NCBI RefSeq assembly: GCF_003702705.1
Contig: NZ_QZMN01000005.1
Span: forward strand, 1-64,000
Reading direction: 5' to 3'
Source: Ornithinimicrobium cerasi
Lineage (GTDB): Bacteria > Actinomycetota > Actinomycetes > Actinomycetales > Dermatophilaceae
Length of the DNA stretch: 64,000 nt
In this document: positions 62,774 to 64,000 of the stretch, piece by piece
How positions within the stretch are numbered: position 1 is the stretch's first letter
Layout: the number at the start of each line of letters is the position of its first letter
Position numbers and translations under genes: made by a program
The notes under the pieces: model-generated
Databases searched by the model: none
The model's input: the letters and a program-made list of their open reading frames with translations, nothing else
Told to the model about the DNA's origin: nothing

Positions 62774-64000
62774 GTGGCCACCTCCGCACCCCCCGCACCC
62801 GCCCCCACCGTCGTCTCCACCACCGAGAAGCAGCGGATCGTCGTCGTGGCGGCGGACGCCGCCCAGCTCGACGAGTGTGCCAAGAAGCTGCGCGGCCTGA
62901 GCGCCTTCGGGCACCGTGTCGTCCTCGTCTGGCTGCACGGCGAGCCGGGGCCGCGGCTCAGCTCGTTCCGGGCCAGGGTGCCGATCCGTCCCCCGTCCCA
63001 GCGGCCGCTGCGCGCCCGGGTCCGGCACGCGGCCTCGACCGCCCCGCAGCACTGGCTCCGCGACCGCGGGACCCTGCTCTCGGCCCTGCGGCTCGACCCG
63101 GTCGCCAGCCGCACCCTCGCCTCCGCCGACGCCGTCGTCCCGGTCGGGCAGGAGGCCTGGCAGATCGTGGACCACCTCACCGCCCGCCGCCGCCCGCTCG
63201 TCACCGCCGAGGAGCTCAGTGGGTGGGAGGAGGTCGGGGCGGTCTGGCGCAAGCTGCAGCGCCGCGTCGACGCCGGGCCCGCGCGCCTCGACGCGCGCTA
63301 CGCCACCCGCCTCCTCGACCACATCACCCTGCTCGGCGGCGAGGTCCCCGCCGTCCACCAGCGGATGCTGGTGCCCCTCGTGGAGGCGCTCCACAACGGC
63401 GGCGCGTATGACGTCGCCGCACGGCTCGTCCCGTACCTCGCTCCTGACGCCCCCGGCCTCGACGACGTCGCCCGGGCCCTGCGGCGCGGGCTGCGCGCCC
63501 TCGTCGAGACCTCGGCCGCCGGCGCGGAGGTCCCCGCGCTCCGCCGGGTCGCGGGCGAGGTGGTCGCCGCGGCCGACCTGGCCCTGGAGGCCGGTGACAC
63601 CGACCGTGCGGTGGAGGCCGCGACCCTGGCCCTGCAGCTGCTCTTCCACCGTGAGCTGCACGCCGACAACCTCAGCTCCCCGCTCGTGGAGGAGCCGGAG
63701 GCCTTCCTCGCGCAGTGGCGGGCCTCGCGGGTAGGCCGGCTGCTGGCCAGCCCGACCCCGCGCCGACCGGCGCTGCGCCGCCGGGGCGAGCAGGCGGCAT
63801 ACCTCGCGCCGGCGGAGCCGGGGAGCACCCGGCCGCGGGTGGTGGTGACCCCGGGGTCCTATGCGCAGTTCGCGCGCCCCGTCATCGCCGCGCTGCGCGA
63901 GAAGGCGGACGTCCACGTCGTGGAGCTCGCGGCGCGGGCCGAGCTGCGCGGGCTGGGGACCCGGCGCGAGCTCGTCGGCGCCCGGCTGCGGCAGGCGCTG
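62774..64000 (+). CDS. Partial glycosyltransferase-like protein, open at the window edge
   Basis: At least 409 residues from GTG 62774 with no stop before the end of the window, so the C-terminus is missing. The N-terminus begins with a disordered Pro/Ala stretch and then KQRIVVVAADAAQLDECAKK. A Rossmann-like part follows (FGHRVVLVWLHGEPGP), then a helical middle region. A second segment near residue 355 (RPRVVVTPGSYAQFARPVIA) looks like the start of a GT4-type N-terminal Rossmann half-domain. A glycosyltransferase role is an inference from these patterns. It is divergent from the secreted protein, with a 108-bp gap. Confidence 0.6.
   Translation, partial: MATSAPPAPAPTVVSTTEKQRIVVVAADAAQLDECAKKLRGLSAFGHRVVLVWLHGEPGPRLSSFRARVPIRPPSQRPLRARVRHAASTAPQHWLRDRGTLLSALRLDPVASRTLASADAVVPVGQEAWQIVDHLTARRRPLVTAEELSGWEEVGAVWRKLQRRVDAGPARLDARYATRLLDHITLLGGEVPAVHQRMLVPLVEALHNGGAYDVAARLVPYLAPDAPGLDDVARALRRGLRALVETSAAGAEVPALRRVAGEVVAAADLALEAGDTDRAVEAATLALQLLFHRELHADNLSSPLVEEPEAFLAQWRASRVGRLLASPTPRRPALRRRGEQAAYLAPAEPGSTRPRVVVTPGSYAQFARPVIAALREKADVHVVELAARAELRGLGTRRELVGARLRQAL

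Overview
The window is chromosomal DNA from a high-GC actinomycete. Gene order and product types fit Actinomycetota, order Micrococcales, probably the Intrasporangiaceae/Ornithinimicrobiaceae group (Serinicoccus, Ornithinimicrobium or Janibacter-like); that placement is inference from gene order and composition, with no database search. It spans the replication origin. From about 18 kb to the end the order ABC transporter - gyrA - gyrB - dciA - recF - gnd - dnaN - oriC - dnaA - rpmH - rnpA - yidD - yidC - khpB - rsmG - parB - parA - trxA - trxB - anti-sigma - sigM - murJ/pseudokinase - DUF6049 - NUDIX - cca is the classical actinobacterial origin block, followed by cell-envelope genes (AT3 acyltransferase, polytopic glycosyltransferase-like protein, PonA, inositol-1-phosphate synthase, a secreted CW_binding_2/RCC1 protein and a partial glycosyltransferase-like gene).

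Region 1 (1-16.3 kb) is accessory DNA of mixed, often lower GC. It holds a small membrane protein, a broken gene at 559-788, an NAD-dependent epimerase/dehydratase, a winged-helix protein, and a two-gene toxin-antitoxin-like pair (unknown protein plus XRE/ImmA-IrrE peptidase, overlapping by 11 bp). A complete IS481-family element follows, with CCTAGG target duplications, then an IS110 transposase remnant. Next comes an unrecognised low-GC operon (340 aa soluble protein, 185 aa four-helix membrane protein, possibly a third small protein), which is the best candidate here for an undescribed system. After it lies a MobF relaxase - excisionase - tyrosine integrase module and a HipBA pair with a 24-bp operator palindrome.

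Region 2 (16.3-20.3 kb) is an envelope/stress cluster: TetR regulator, four-helix membrane protein, PRC-barrel/DUF2382 stress protein and an MscS-like TM-helix channel. The last two share TTTAC-N3-GTAAA palindromes upstream. Then come tRNA-Ala(TGC), a DLW-39 family microprotein and tRNA-Ile(GAT).

Region 3 (20.4-42.2 kb) is replication, chromosome segregation, RNA and membrane-insertion machinery and thioredoxin. oriC lies between dnaN and dnaA with at least eight DnaA-box-like sites. A second compact DnaA-box cluster sits between parA and trxA. ParB sites (parS) are embedded in the coding sequence of parA and parB. trxBA is preceded by a SigR/SigH-type promoter.

Region 4 (42.2-64 kb) is cell-envelope biogenesis: SigM with a putative anti-sigma, a MurJ lipid II flippase fused in frame to a pseudokinase and an extracellular domain (as in mycobacterial MviN), a large secreted DUF6049 protein, NUDIX hydrolase, CCA-adding enzyme, and surface polysaccharide/peptidoglycan genes.

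Across the core region the octamer GGTATGCC (either strand) is strikingly frequent and forces rare codons (GCA, TAT, CAT). This suggests a DNA-level signal of unknown function.
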